64,000 nt of DNA from Pelobates cultripes (lineage: Eukaryota > Chordata > Amphibia > Anura > Pelobatidae): assembly GCA_933207985.1 (NCBI GenBank), contig OW240912.1, positions 109,297,514 through 109,361,513 on the forward strand. Reading direction: 5' to 3'. The notes below the pieces were generated by a model that saw only the letters and a program-made list of their open reading frames with translations, was not told where the DNA came from and made no database searches. Made by a program: the position numbers and the translations under genes. This document shows, piece by piece, positions 33,701 to 45,182 of the stretch (positions are counted from its first letter, which is position 1; each line of letters begins with the position of its first letter).

Positions 33701-34140
33701 TAGACATGGGTACACAACTCAACCCTACCACCTCCAAAGAATGGTCTCAATGCTCGATATGCCTCCTGGGCAACGTAAATGACGCACTATGCACCGACAG
33801 ACGCAAATCTGTACTGGGCCGCATCGACAACACACTATTGGACTTAGGAACGACAAGAATTCGGCCCAAAAGCACAAGGCCTACTATTCGACGTAGTGTT
33901 CATTGCAGTACTCAAGAAACACGTGAATATATTCACCACACTAAATTAAACCCAGACCTCGCTAAAACAAGTCTTCCACAACCCTACGGGGAAAGGTGTT
34001 TCTGGGAGGACTGGTCGGTAGCTGAACCGAGCCACCAGCCGCTTCTGGGCTCCAGATCGTATACACAGTCCTCATATTTCTCCCATCTACTACACAAAGG
34101 AACCCATCCGCTTCATCTACTAGTGTGTCAACCTACATAA
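33451..34140 (+). pseudogene. gag-like frame of the DIRS element
   Basis: A 229-codon open stretch. The N-terminal third is translated leader repeat (HGTPPGITPRYACNACKV and PWHTTWDEPS), so the true start is probably near the ATG at 33706 (MGTQLNPTTS). The following part (SQCSICLLGNVNDALC, then a basic region) has one C-x2-C pair but no complete zinc knuckle. Position, just 5' of RT, fits a DIRS ORF1. Identity as gag is inferred from position; the sequence itself is not diagnostic. Confidence 0.4.
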
Positions 34141-34189
34141 CTAACTGTTTCCAATATTATGACCGGCAACCTGTCTCTGTTTTACAGAA

Positions 34190-34894
34190 TTGGGAGACGA
34201 CTACCAAAGTCACCTGGGTTCTCCAGACAGTACAAGGCTATGTCATAGAGTTTTATCACAGCCGTGCAGGTCGCCCCTTCACCTCCATTACGCACGCTGG
34301 CGGAACAGGAACGCCTCGTGGACAAGAAAATCTGCACCCTCTTCAGGAGGGGCGCAATTCAACATGCACCGGAGGGGAAGGCTTCCCCAGCAAATTTTTC
34401 CTGGTCAAGAAGAAGCCAGGAGACTACATCAATGGAACTCCTACATGGTATACAAATGCTGCAAGATGGAGGAAATTCGTCTTCTACAAGACCTCCTAGG
34501 CGATAACGACTGGTTTACACATCTGGACCTCAAGGACGCACGCTTGTCAGTACCCGTTGCCCTGGACTGCCGAAGTTTTCCTCCGATTCCAATGGTGAGG
34601 ACAAACACGGAGTTTACGACTCCATGGTGCTCGCGAACCTACTGTAACCAGTGAGGGCACACATCCGTAAATTTGGGCGTGCGATGCCTCGTATACCTGG
34701 AAGACTTGCTGATTCTTTACGAATCCAGGCTACGTTTGCAGACAAATTTGTCGTTCACTTTCGGGACTCCATGGGTTTTTTGTTGTACACAGACAAAGAT
34801 CGCTTCTCCATCTGAATCGGGCCAGTTCCTCGGTTTCGACATCGGCTTGGAGAACTACGTTCCGCGTCCGTCTACGGCAAAGAGGCCTCTATAA
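34190..34894 (+). pseudogene. Reverse transcriptase fragments of the DIRS element
   Basis: The frame to 34654 contains KMEEIRLLQDLLGDNDWFTH followed by LDLKDARLSVPVALDCRSF. This is DIRS RT motif A with its catalytic aspartate (LDLKDAYLxVP in the family). A frame change follows. From 34673 the frame reads VYLEDLLILYES, a decayed YLDDLLI motif C with the first aspartate changed to glutamate, and SGQFLGFDIG, the usual FLGF block. Frameshifts and the catalytic change make it inactive. RNase H, expected between 34.9 and 35.4 kb, could not be read. Confidence 0.7.
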
Positions 34895-35499
34895 GGATAG
34901 CTGTCGGATTGTGGGATTCCTCTCCTCCTCTCCTCCTCCATACAAGCGTTATTCCCTGGCCCACTACGACTGATGGTGAGATACGTACGCACCGGTCACT
35001 CATACGACCACTGGATCCCACTGTCAGCGGAAGTGAGGATGGAATTTCGATGGTGATTACTTCACATACAAACTTGGATTGGCAAAACGATCTTTGACTC
35101 TTCCTTCGGATACGGGGCGATGGATGAACCCCTGCAAACGTGACCCAGCCGTTCTCCACAATAGCAAGGGTGCTTCTATACACACACACACCCACAAGAT
35201 ATCGCTCCTGCTCATGACACCCCTCGGGCAGGGCCAACCGTGATTTCCCGGATCGCCTGGAGATGTCTCGCGAAGACCCTCTACTACTCCCTACCTTCCC
35301 TCTACTTCTGACGGGACCTCGAGGGGAAGCCCACTCCCTTGTCATGGAAGGACAACTGGCTCTAGTTGCCTGGATGGCTTCAGGGGCTCCTGGTCAGTTC
35401 ACGACCTATTGCATCAACTAAGACCTCCTATGGGACTCATAGGCTCCCGGCACCAGGAAAGGCTATATTTCTGCCTGGTCGGCCTGGAGTGATTGGTGT

Positions 35500-36290
35500 G
35501 TGGAAAGGGATTCCGATCCCTTTACCACACCTGTCCCACTGATCCTCAACTATCTGTCACACCTGGTCTCGTTGGGTCGGTCATATCGATCCCTCAACGC
35601 GATCAGATCCGCCATATCGGCAGCGCATGTTCCGGTACAGGGCAGACCAGTAGGTCAAGATATACTGGTTTGTCGACTACTGCGAGGTGCCGAATTGTCG
35701 AGATCCCTGCACCCAAATATTCACACCTCTGGCAGGTGGATGTGGTGCTTAGATTCCTTAGGGAATGGCCGGACAATCCTTGTTTGTCACTGAAGCAACT
35801 TTCAGCCAAACTAGCCCTCTTATTATGCCTCGCCTCATTTAGACGGTGGCGGACGTTAGGGCTTGCGATATGGATGGTTTCTCTCTCACACCAGACGGGG
35901 TTACCTTTACCATGTCGAGACGAACTAAGTCTGATTCGTCTTCAGTGTCATACCCATGCTTTGTGTCAGACGCCACACTATGCGTGGTCAGAACGCTAAT
36001 GGGGTACACCAATATCTCTACCCCCTTCGAACTCATTCGACGGATCACCTTCTGACTTCTTACGTGAACCCTCATGGACCGGTGTCTACCGCAACACTGG
36101 CCAGATGGGTCCGCTGGTTTTTGTCTTTAGTGTCGAACCTTGTTTCGGAGCCCACTCGGTCAGGGGAGCAGCGGCCTCACAAACCTTTTCGGCCGACGCT
36201 TCCCTAGCCGACATTATACGCTGCGCGGACTGAGCGCGAGAGAGTACGTTTAGAACGTTCTATTTTCGGCAAACATCTCATGCTTCCTTC
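35500..36290 (+). pseudogene. Tyrosine recombinase of the DIRS element, frameshifted (copy 1)
   Basis: Read across three frames: VPLILNYLSHLVSLGRSYRS with LNAIRSAISA and GQDILVCRLLRGA (N-terminal core-binding part); then WQVDVVLRFL, LSLKQLSAKLALLLCLASFR; then VADVRACDMDG, TPDGVTFTMSRRTKS and YPCFV; finally AHSVRGAAAS and ARESTFRTFYFR. AHSVRGA is the H-x-x-R box and the tyrosine lies in RTFYFR, as in DIRS-1-like recombinases. A stop replaces the tryptophan normally expected before the final box (RCAD, stop, ARESTF). At least three lesions, so inactive. Confidence 0.75.
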
Positions 36291-36316
36291 ACATTGGTCA
36301 ATTCAAAGCTTTAAAA

Positions 36317-36416
36317 ATGCAAATATGAAGCCTCCTGTCATGTGGTAAAATTGAAGATTATATTAGCTTTAGTGTACTAATAATCTTAATTTTAGTAATG
36401 ACAGGAGGCGAATATT
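36317..36416 (+). repeat. DIRS internal complementary region
   Basis: GCAAATATGAAGCCTCCTGT (36319 on) is complementary to the left element end. AATTTTAGTAATGACAGGAG (about 36387-36406) is complementary to the right end. The two halves join at TAAAATTGAAGATT, exactly the complement of a left-end/right-end circle junction. This fixes the element ends at about 31996 and 37047. Confidence 0.85.
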
Positions 36417-36865
36417 TCCCACCCTATAGGATCCCTCCCATGTTTCTCGTGTTGAACAGAATATGTCCTTTATGTTCAGGAAGGTAAGTACGTATGGTTT
36501 GTATGTTTGCTACTTAGACCTGTATCTTGTGGGTCTTGTATTGGCTGAATATTAGACATGAACCTTGCATTATGTTGTGTTTATAGATTCTTAAATATCA
36601 TTGCGTTAGAATAAATATATATTGATATGTTTCACATTCTAATGTTCGTTGGTATATCAGATGCTTAATGCTTATTGTATGCGGATAAGTTATCATGCCA
36701 GATACCTTTCACCTTTTTCTTTTTCTTGCAGCGTGAACGTCTTCTCATCGAGACAAAGATTCACCTTCCATACCTCTGCATCGCGGAACTAATGGAGTTG
36801 GATATTCTAATATGTTGTTGAACTGTTGACGTAATATGTTGTTGTTGTTATTTATTGTTTCGCTT

Positions 36866-37047
36866 CAAAGAAAGAGGAAGTGATGTCATAGACAGGGGCT
36901 TTTATGGGCATCATAACTTTTTTCTGATTGGTTGTTATGTTTCTATGCTGCTGGAGTTTTCAGTAATGAAAGATATGCAAATATTCGCCTCCTGTCATTA
37001 CTAAAATTAAGATTATTAGTATACTAAAGCTAATATAATCTTCAATT
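36866..37047 (-). repeat. DIRS right inverted terminal repeat and terminal extension
   Basis: 36866-37000 is the reverse complement of the left terminal repeat. The next 47 bp, ending ATAATCTTCAATT, are matched only in the ICR. This is the DIRS pattern in which the right ITR extends past the left. Confidence 0.8.
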
Positions 37048-37421
37048 GTAAATGTTAATGTTAGGTTTAAAGTGTAAATCTTCCAAAACCAGCATACCTA
37101 TATTTTGCTGCAAATCACAGATCATTTAATAAGTCTGTCCCTCCAGTATGCCAGGCTTTTGTATCAGATAGCCACCTTCCACTTAATTATAGGATCATAT
37201 AGGGGAGCTAACATCAGTGAGCAGTTTGTTCACTCCAACACTGAGTAGATCTTTCAGCTTCCTGCCTACTGCTGCTCCATGGGTGTGCCACCACTAATTA
37301 CCTTTATTTCACATTCCTAAATGGAATAAGAATTTAAACAAGCTGTTATTAGTTTTTTTTTAAACTAACAAAGCTTTATTTTCAATAGTCGCCAGAACCT
37401 CTATAGCTTAATGTAGTGGTT

Positions 37422-39363
37422 CTGGTCGGCCTGGAGTGATTGGTGTGTGGAAAGGGATTCCGATCCCTTTACCACACCTGTCCCACTGATCCTCAACTAT
37501 CTGTCACACCTGGTCTCGTTGGGTCGGTCATATCGATCCCTCAACGCGATCAGATCCGCCATATCGGCAGCGCATGTTCCGGTACAGGGCAGACCAGTAG
37601 GTCAAGATATACTGGTTTGTCGACTACTGCGAGGTGCCGAATTGTCGAGATCCCTGCACCCAAATATTCACACCTCTGGCAGGTGGATGTGGTGCTTAGA
37701 TTCCTTAGGGAATGGCCGGACAATCCTTGTTTGTCACTGAAGCAACTTTCAGCCAAACTAGCCCTCTTATTATGCCTCGCCTCATTTAGACGGTGGCGGA
37801 CGTTAGGGCTTGCGATATGGATGGTTTCTCTCTCACACCAGACGGGGTTACCTTTACCATGTCGAGACGAACTAAGTCTGATTCGTCTTCAGTGTCATAC
37901 CCATGCTTTGTGTCAGACGCCACACTATGCGTGGTCAGAACGCTAATGGGGTACACCAATATCTCTACCCCCTTCGAACTCATTAGACGGATCACCTTCT
38001 GACTTCTTACGTGAACCCTCATGGACCGGTGTCTACCGCAACACTGGCCAGATGGGTCCGCTGGTTTTTGTCTTTAGTGTCGAACCTTGTTTCGGAGCCC
38101 ACTCGGTCAGGGGAGCAGCGGCCTCACAAACCTTTTCGGCCGACACTTCCCTAGCCGTCATTATACGCTGCGCGGACTGAGCGCGAGAGAGTACGTTTAG
38201 AACGTTCTATTTTCGGCAAACATCTCATGCTTCCTTCACATTGGTCAATTCAAAGCTTTAAAAATGCAAATATGAAGCCTCCTGTCATGTGGTAAAATTG
38301 AAGATTATATTAGCTTTAGTGTACTAATAATCTTAATTTTAGTAATGACAGGAGGCGAATATTTCCCACCCTATAGAATCCCTCCCATGTTTCTCGTGTT
38401 GAACAGAATATGTCCTTTATGTTCAGGAAGGTAAGTACGTATGGTTTGTATGTTTGCTACTTAGACCTGTATCTTGTGGGTCTTGTATTGGCTGAATATT
38501 AGACATGAACCTTGCATTATGTTTATAGATTCTTAAATATCATTGCGTTAGAATAAATATATATTGATATGTTTCACATTCTAATGTTCGTTGGTATATC
38601 AGATGCTTAATGCTTATTGTATGCGGATAAGTTATCATGCCAGATACCTTTCACCTTTTTCTTTTTCTTGCAGCGTGAACGTCTTCTCATCGAGACAAAG
38701 ATTCACCTTCCATACCTCTGCATCGCGGAACTAATGGAGTTGGATATTCTAATATGTTGTTGAACTGTTGACGTAATATGTTGTTGTTGTTATTTATTGT
38801 TTCGCTTCAAAGAAAGAGGAAGTGATGTCATAGACAGGGGCTTTTATGGGCATCATAACTTTTTTCTGATTGGTTGTTATGTTTCTATGCTGCTGGAGTT
38901 TTCAGTAATGAAAGATATGCAAATATTCGCCTCCTGTCATTACTAAAATTAAGATTATTAGTATACTAAAGCTAATATAATCTTCAATTGTAAATGTTAA
39001 TGTTAGGTTTAAAGTGTAAATCTTCCAAAACCAGCATACCTATATTTTGCTGCAAATCACAGATCATTTAATAAGTCTGTCCCTCCAGTATGCCAGGCTT
39101 TTGTATCAGATAGCCACCTTCCACTTAATTATAGGATCATATAGGGGAGCTAACATCAGTGAGCAGTTTGTTCACTCCAACACTGAGTAGATCTTTCAGC
39201 TTCCTGCCTACTGCTGCTCCATGGGTGTGCCACCACTAATTACCTTTATTTCACATTCCTAAATGGAATAAGAATTTAAACAAGCTGTTATTAGTTTTTT
39301 TTTAAACTAACAAAGCTTTATTTTCAATAGTCGCCAGAACCTCTATAGCTTAATGTAGTGGTT
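37422..39363 (+). repeat. Tandem duplication unit, copy 2 (1942 bp)
   Basis: Differs from copy 1 by a handful of substitutions and a 5-bp deletion (TGTGT lost near 38521). It repeats the recombinase fragments (37447-38235, with the same stop before ARESTF), the ICR and the right ITR (38808-38989). It is a genomic duplication, because non-DIRS flank is included. An assembly duplication of two haplotypes is the main alternative. Confidence 0.9.
37447..38235 (+). pseudogene. Tyrosine recombinase of the DIRS element, copy 2
   Basis: Same three-frame reading and the same stop as copy 1, with very few differences (for example CATTAGACGG for CATTCGACGG near 37980). Created by the tandem duplication, so not an independent insertion. 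Inactive. Confidence 0.75.
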
Positions 39364-39535
39364 CTGGTGTCTGTAGCCTGTCACTGCAGGCTTTTATTTT
39401 GCCGTGTATGTGCAATAGTCTCCCACATCTTTTCTATGGGAAATCAAGCTTTATTATCTCAGCAATGGAGACAGTGACGACACCAGAACGGTGTGGAAAA
39501 AAGGTGAATAAAAATACTATTCCCATGTTTAGGGC

Positions 39536-39878
39536 CTTTAACAAGGGGGAAAAGGGGCAACTGCCCCGGGCCCAGTTGCTCCTGGGGGGCCCAAAGCAGA
39601 TGCCCTGTGGGCCCAGGTCTAAACACCCCAATGGAATACTGAGAAATATCCCGGTGGGCTGCAGCAGGTGAGGTAATCAGGGCCCCTGGCCCTTTAAGAG
39701 AGCTCCAGACTGGGCCTCTGTATTCCTGCCTGCTGGGAGGAAGTGTTGTGAGGTCACTTCCTCCCAATTAACAGAGGGCCACCGGGGAGGAGTGTGTATC
39801 TGACTGGCTGTGTGTGTATCTGACTGTATGTGTGTGTGTGTGTGTATATCTGACTGTGTGTGTGTGTGTATATCTCAC

Positions 39879-39909
<31 letters not shown>

Positions 39910-41290
39910 CTCACTGTGTGTGTATGTGTATCTGGCTGTGTTTGTGTCAGTGTGTGTATCTGACTGTGTGTATGTGTATCTGACTGTGTGTGTGTATGTG
40001 TATCTGGCTGTGTTTGTGTCAATGTGTGTATCTGACTGTGTGTGTGTGTGTATCTGACTGTGTGTGTGTATCTGACTGTGTGTATGTATCTCACTGTGTG
40101 TGTATGTGTATCTGGCTGTGTTTGTGTCAGTGTGTGTATCTGACTGTGTATGTGTGTATGTGTATCTGGCTGTGTTTGTGTCAATGTGTGTATCTGACTG
40201 TTTGTGTATCTCACTGTGTGTGTGTGTATATATCTCACTGTGTGTATATCTCACTGTGTGTTTATCTGGCTGTGTTTGTGTCAGTGTACGTGTACCTTTG
40301 TGTCAGTGTTTATGTGTATCTGTGTGTATGTATACCTGTGTGTCAGTTTGTATGTGTACCTGCGTGTCTGTGTATATGTACCTGTGTGTGTATATGAGTG
40401 TCAGTATGTGTAAGTGTGTGTCAATGCATGTGGCAATGCATACATCCCATCTAACATTGCACACAAATACACCCCTGCATTCCAACATTAACAATGCACA
40501 CAAATACACCACTGCATGCGTATCTGTGTTCCTGTGTGTATCTCAATGTTTGTATATATCTGTGTCAGTGTGTGTAAGTGTGTATCTCTGTGTGTGGATG
40601 TGCCAGTGTTTTTATCTCTGTGTGTGCACGTGTATTTATGTATGTGTCTGTGGGTGTGTATACGCCAGTCTTTGTCAGTGTGTGCATGTGTCCAGATGTG
40701 TGCATGTATCAGTGTGCTAATGTGTATGTATATCTGTGAATGTAGGTTACACATCACGGCAATCAAACACAACATGCAAACACACCCCTGCAAACATTAC
40801 ATACAAACACACCCCTGAATTCAAACTCAAAAAGTATATAGAAACACATCCCTACACTTAAACACCAATACTACATCCTACATGCACACACATACTGTAT
40901 ACAACAACATGCTCACATTCAAATGCACAAACACTGCTCACAAATACAGGCCTACAAGAATGGCCAAATGGTAGATCCCCAGCTGGCATAGGAATTGTAC
41001 AACAGAAGAGGAATCTAGGAATTGTACAACAGAAGAGGAATTGTACAACAGAAAAGGATCTATCTTTTCTCTGCTCTTGCGCTAGAGGGGAGGCTCAAAA
41101 CAATGTCTTGCACTAGGGCCCTGTCTACTTTAGTTCTCCCACTGTGTTGGGGTGGAGGGCATGATTGCATGCCAGAGAGTAAAAGTGTGCAGAGGGGGAG
41201 GGGGGGGGAGGAGGAGAAGGCAGAATCCAGGGGGCCCAAACAAATGATTGCCCAGGGTCCAATCAATGTTAAAGACAGCCCTGCCCATGC
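39536..41290 (+). mobile_element. GGGCCC-rich dispersed repeat filled with (GT)n minisatellite
   Basis: Opens with TTTAACAAGGGGGAAAAGGG and the CCGGGCCCAGTTGCTCC block. Closes with GGGGGCCCAAACAAATGATT and CAGGGTCCAATCAATGTTAA. These resemble the two ends of one repeat, but I could not define terminal repeats. The centre is the GT-rich tract. Weak element call. Confidence 0.35.
39790..40740. repeat. (GT)n minisatellite with TATCTGACTGTGTG units
   Basis: Tandem units of the kind GTGTATCTGACTGTGTGTG and GTATCTGGCTGTGTTTGTG over nearly 1 kb. Cys/Val-rich plus-strand frames and Thr/His-rich minus-strand frames are artefacts of the repeat. Confidence 0.9.
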
Positions 41291-41517
41291 GATTGGAAGG
41301 GGGGCCGGTCACCTAAACACACATACATACACTGACAGACAGATGTACATACACTGACATACACACACATTCTCGTACACACTCACAAATTATTATTTGT
41401 TTTCATTCAATTTAAGTATACCCAGCGTTCCTACCTTTGGGAGAGCAGGAGTGGATCGTCTTTCACTGGGCTGCTACCTTCTTCAAACTCTTCTTCTTTT
41501 GCTCCCTTGTGTGCCAT

Positions 41518-44500
41518 TTAACCCCTTCAGGACGGGTGACGGACGAGGTCCGTCACAGAGGGGAGACCCTTAACGACGGGTGATCGCGGGGTTAATGGTG
41601 CTCCCGGTATGCCTCTGTATTAGAGGCATACCGGGAGCACCCGGTCAGTCTGCCCAGCACATGTGCTCGCTCTGACCGCAAGTCTGAGCGAGCACATGTG
41701 CTCTCTATACTCACCTACCGGCTCCCTGCACTTCCGGGTTCTGTGTGAAGTGCAGGGAGCCGGATCAGTGCTGATCCTGCCCCCTGCTGGAAAAAAAAAT
41801 AAAGTTTATTTAAAGTCCCCCCCCCCTTACCCATTTTAATAAAAAATTAACCCCTTCCCTGCCAATTGATCACTGACTACAGTGATCAATTGGCAGGGAT
41901 TACATTTTACTATGATCTGATTTTTTTTTTTAACCCCTGAGGGTTAATTCTTTTTTTTTTAACCCTCAGGGGTTAAATTAATTAAATTAATTAATTAAAT
42001 TATTTTTTTAATTATATATTTAGCTAGCTGGGGTAGGTGGAAGTTAGTGGGGAATTGGGGGATTTGGCGTTAGGCTAACTAGGGGTTAACGTTAAAAAAA
42101 AGTTTTAAAAGAAACTTTAAAAAGTTAAAAATTAAGCTTAAAAAAATGTTTTAATAACATTTAAGTAAAAAAAAACAAAAAAAACACACTTTACCTAGTC
42201 CAAATAAAAATTAACCCCTTCCCTGCCAGTCGATCACTGCCTACAGCGATCAAATAGAGATCACAGTATTATACTGTGATCTAATTTTTTTTAACCCCTG
42301 AGGATTAACTTTTATTTATTTTTTAACCCTCAGGGGTTCAATTTATTTAATTAATTAATTTAAATATTTTATAACTATATATTTTGCTAGCTGGGGTGGG
42401 TGGGAGTTATGGGAAAATGGGGAATTTACTGTTAGTGCTGCGTACTGCTAGTTAGGGGTTAACGGTAAAAAAAAAAGCTTAGAAAAATGTTAAATCTGTA
42501 AAAAAGTTTTAAGAAAGTTTAGGAAAGTTTTAAAAAAATTTATAAGCAAAACAAAAGTTTAAAAACTAGTTTTTAAAAGTAAAAAGTTATAAAAAGTAAA
42601 AAAATACATTTTAAAAACGCTCATTACCACTACACCTGGAGCAAACTAGAGAAAAAATTATCCCACGCCAAGGTTCAAAATATGCCTTTTGAATTACCCC
42701 AGGGTGTATTCTTTAATAAATAGTATGTGTTTGTGGGGAAGTTTCAATAACCAACCGTCTAAACTACTCCAAATTGGAACATGGACACAGCGTAAAACTT
42801 CAAAGTTAGAAAAAAACTGAATGGCTGCGTCTCAAATGCGCCCCTTCAACATCCACATATACCTGGCAAAGGTACATACGGGGGTATTGCTGTACTCAGC
42901 CGACATAGCTGAGCAACATATGAAGTATTATACAGTCATAGCACACATAAGGTTTGCAAAATATGCTGCGCAAACTCACTTTGTATGTCAAAAGGCAGAA
43001 AAAATGCTTATTACCACTACACTTGGTACAAGCTAGCGGAAAAATGATCCCACGCTAAGGTTCAAAATATGCCTTTTGAAATACCCTGGGATGTCTTCTT
43101 TAAGAAATGGTATGGCTTTATGGGGAATTTGGATTATATAGCCTGGTAAAATACTCTAAAATGGGACATAGGCACAGCATAAAAATTCAAAGTTTGAAAA
43201 AAACTGGAATGGCTGTGTCCCAAATGTGCCCCTCCGATGTCCACACATACCTGGCAAAGGTACATACGGGGGTATTGCTGTACTCAGCCGACATAGCTGA
43301 GCAACATATGAAGTATTATACAGTCGTAGCACACATAAGGTTTGCAAAATATACTGTGCAAACTCACTTTGTATGTCAAAAAGGCAGAAAAAACGCTTAT
43401 TACCACTACATCTGGTACAAGCTAGCGGAAAAATGATCCCACGCTAAGGTTCAAACTATACCTTTTGAAACACCCTGGGGTGTCTACTTTAAGAAATGGT
43501 AGGCCTTTGTGGGGTAGTTTGAATTTAAAACCTGCGAAGATGCTTGGAAATTGCACATAGGCCCAGCGTCAAAATTCAAAGTTTGGTAAAACGGATATGG
43601 CTTGGTCTCCTATATGGCACTGTAGCTTCACGAAATAGTGCCAAAGACATTCATATGGGGTGTCATTTTACTCAGAAGACTTAGCTGAGCATAATTTGGG
43701 GGTTTGAACTTAGTGGCACATATGAAATATACAAAACGCCCAGCAAAAATGCAATCCGTATGTAAAAAATGCACAAAATTATTTTTTACCACATACTTTG
43801 GCATATATTGGTGAAAAAATGGGGGTATGTTAAGGCACAATATGCACCTTATAAGATACCCTGGAGTGTCTACTTTTACAAATGGTAGGCCTTTGTGGGG
43901 GTTTTTGAACAGTCAAACTGTTATAATACCCCAAATGGAAGCTAAGGCTCATTAAATCCATCTCTCAAAATTCTACTGTGAATACTGTAAAGGACAGGTC
44001 TCCTATATGGCACTGTAGCTTCACAAATAGTGCCAAAGACATTCATATGGGGTGTCATTTTACTCAGAAGACTTAGCTGAGCATAATTTGGGGGGTTTGA
44101 ACTTAGTGGCACATATGAAATATACAAAACGCCCAGCAAAAATGCAATCCGTATGTAAAAAATGCACAAAATTATTTTTACCACATACTTTGGCATATAT
44201 TGGTGAAAAAATGGGGGCATGTTAAGGCACAATATGCACCTTATAAGATACCCTGGAGTGTCTACTTTTACAAATGGTAGGCCTTTGTGGGGGTTTTTTG
44301 AACAGTCAAACTGTTATAATACCCCAAAATGGAAACTAAATCCATCTCTCAAAATTCTACTGTGAATACTGAAAAGGACAGGTATCCTGTATGGCACTGT
44401 AACTTCCCGAAATAGTGCAAAAGACATACAATGGGGGTGTCATTTTACTCAGCAGATGTAACTGAACACAAAATAAAACTTTGTACAGGAATAGCACACA

Positions 44501-45182
44501 CCAACTTTACAAAATATACACGAGAATTTCTCTGTTATAAGTTTGTGTGCCAAAAACCAAAAAGAACACAATTTTACTCCAATATTTAGTAGAGGTTGGC
44601 GGTGAAATGGCTACGTAGAAAGTGTCAAAACAACCTTAGGTAAATAGCCCGTGATGTCTACTTTATATAAATATATACTTTTGTGTGGCAATTTTGTTTT
44701 CTTTTATGGCTATTAAGCTTACAAGACAAACATACCAAATTCTAAAATCGCTCCACATTAAAAGTTTATTTTACTCCTTGTGCTTTGTGACCTGTAACTA
44801 CCAAAAAAAACTTAAAATCCCAGACACATTATATATTCTGTAAATCGGAACAAATAAATAAATTTATTTTTAATTACTTTCCTTAACCTGCACTAATTAT
44901 GCACACATTATTATTGCAAAAACTGTAAAAAAAAAAACAATATTTTTCTTTTTTTTTGAATTTTTCTGTATTTTTTTTATAATAAGTAAGCATTTATATA
45001 TATATATGTTATATCAAATTAAAGACCTTTCTGTCCTTTAAAAAACAGTATATAATATGTGTCGGTGCAATAAATGAGAGAGATGCAAATTGCAGTTGAA
45101 CGCAAACAGCAAGAAAATGCAAAAATTGCTTGTGTCATTAAGCGTAAGTCAAGCTTCTGAAGCTGTGTCCTTAAGGGGTTAA
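41518..45182 (+). mobile_element. Long TTAA element, 3.7 kb, with serial hairpins and internal repeats
   Basis: Left end TTAACCCCTTCAGGACGGG and right end TGTCCTTAAGGGGTTAA flank it with TTAA. The left 400 bp hold consecutive hairpins at 41597-41641, 41656-41702, 41718-41763 and 41857-41898. The middle has about five degenerate units of roughly 385 bp, the shared phrases starting near 42871, 43259, 43616, 43999 and 44384. No transposase frame exists; the short frames at 42821, 43107 and elsewhere are repeats of each other. The ends match the 78-bp palindromic mini-MITEs, which look like its internal-deletion products. Superfamily uncertain (Kolobok or piggyBac by target). Confidence 0.7.
42850..44660 (+). 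repeat. About 385-bp tandem units inside the long TTAA element
   Basis: GTACATACGGGGGTATTGCT recurs 388 bp apart (42872, 43260). CTCCTATATGGCACTGTAGC recurs 383 bp apart (43617, 44000), with a third diverged copy near 44384. All units carry the ACTCAG...ACxTAGCTGAGCA inverted motif. The last units are more diverged. Confidence 0.75.

Larger units (their letters stand above)
31996..37047 (+). mobile_element. DIRS-type tyrosine-recombinase retrotransposon, structurally complete, coding-dead
   Basis: Diagnostic DIRS architecture is visible: left inverted terminal repeat (31998-32138), leader with short repeats, gag-like, RT and tyrosine recombinase regions, internal complementary region (36317-36416), and right terminal repeat (36866-37047). 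The ICR joins the complement of the left outer end to the complement of the right outer end, as required by the circular-intermediate model for DIRS replication. ORFs are interrupted by several frameshifts and stops. The 3' half was later duplicated in tandem (35475-39363). Confidence 0.85.
35475..37421 (+). repeat. Tandem duplication unit, copy 1 (1947 bp)
   Basis: Runs from inside the DIRS before its recombinase to 374 bp beyond the right end of the element. Copy 2 follows immediately. The breakpoint sequence CTGGT occurs at the unit start (35475), the junction (37422) and the end (39364), a 5-bp microhomology. Confidence 0.9.

Noticed and set aside
35493..35999. 168-codon frame read as a novel protein
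   Set aside because: It is one of three frames of the DIRS tyrosine recombinase, whose homology jumps between frames; only its middle part is the coding frame.
39754..40818. Several Cys/Val- or Thr/His-rich ORFs on both strands, up to 206 codons
   Set aside because: All lie on the (GT)n minisatellite and are open because the repeat lacks stops.
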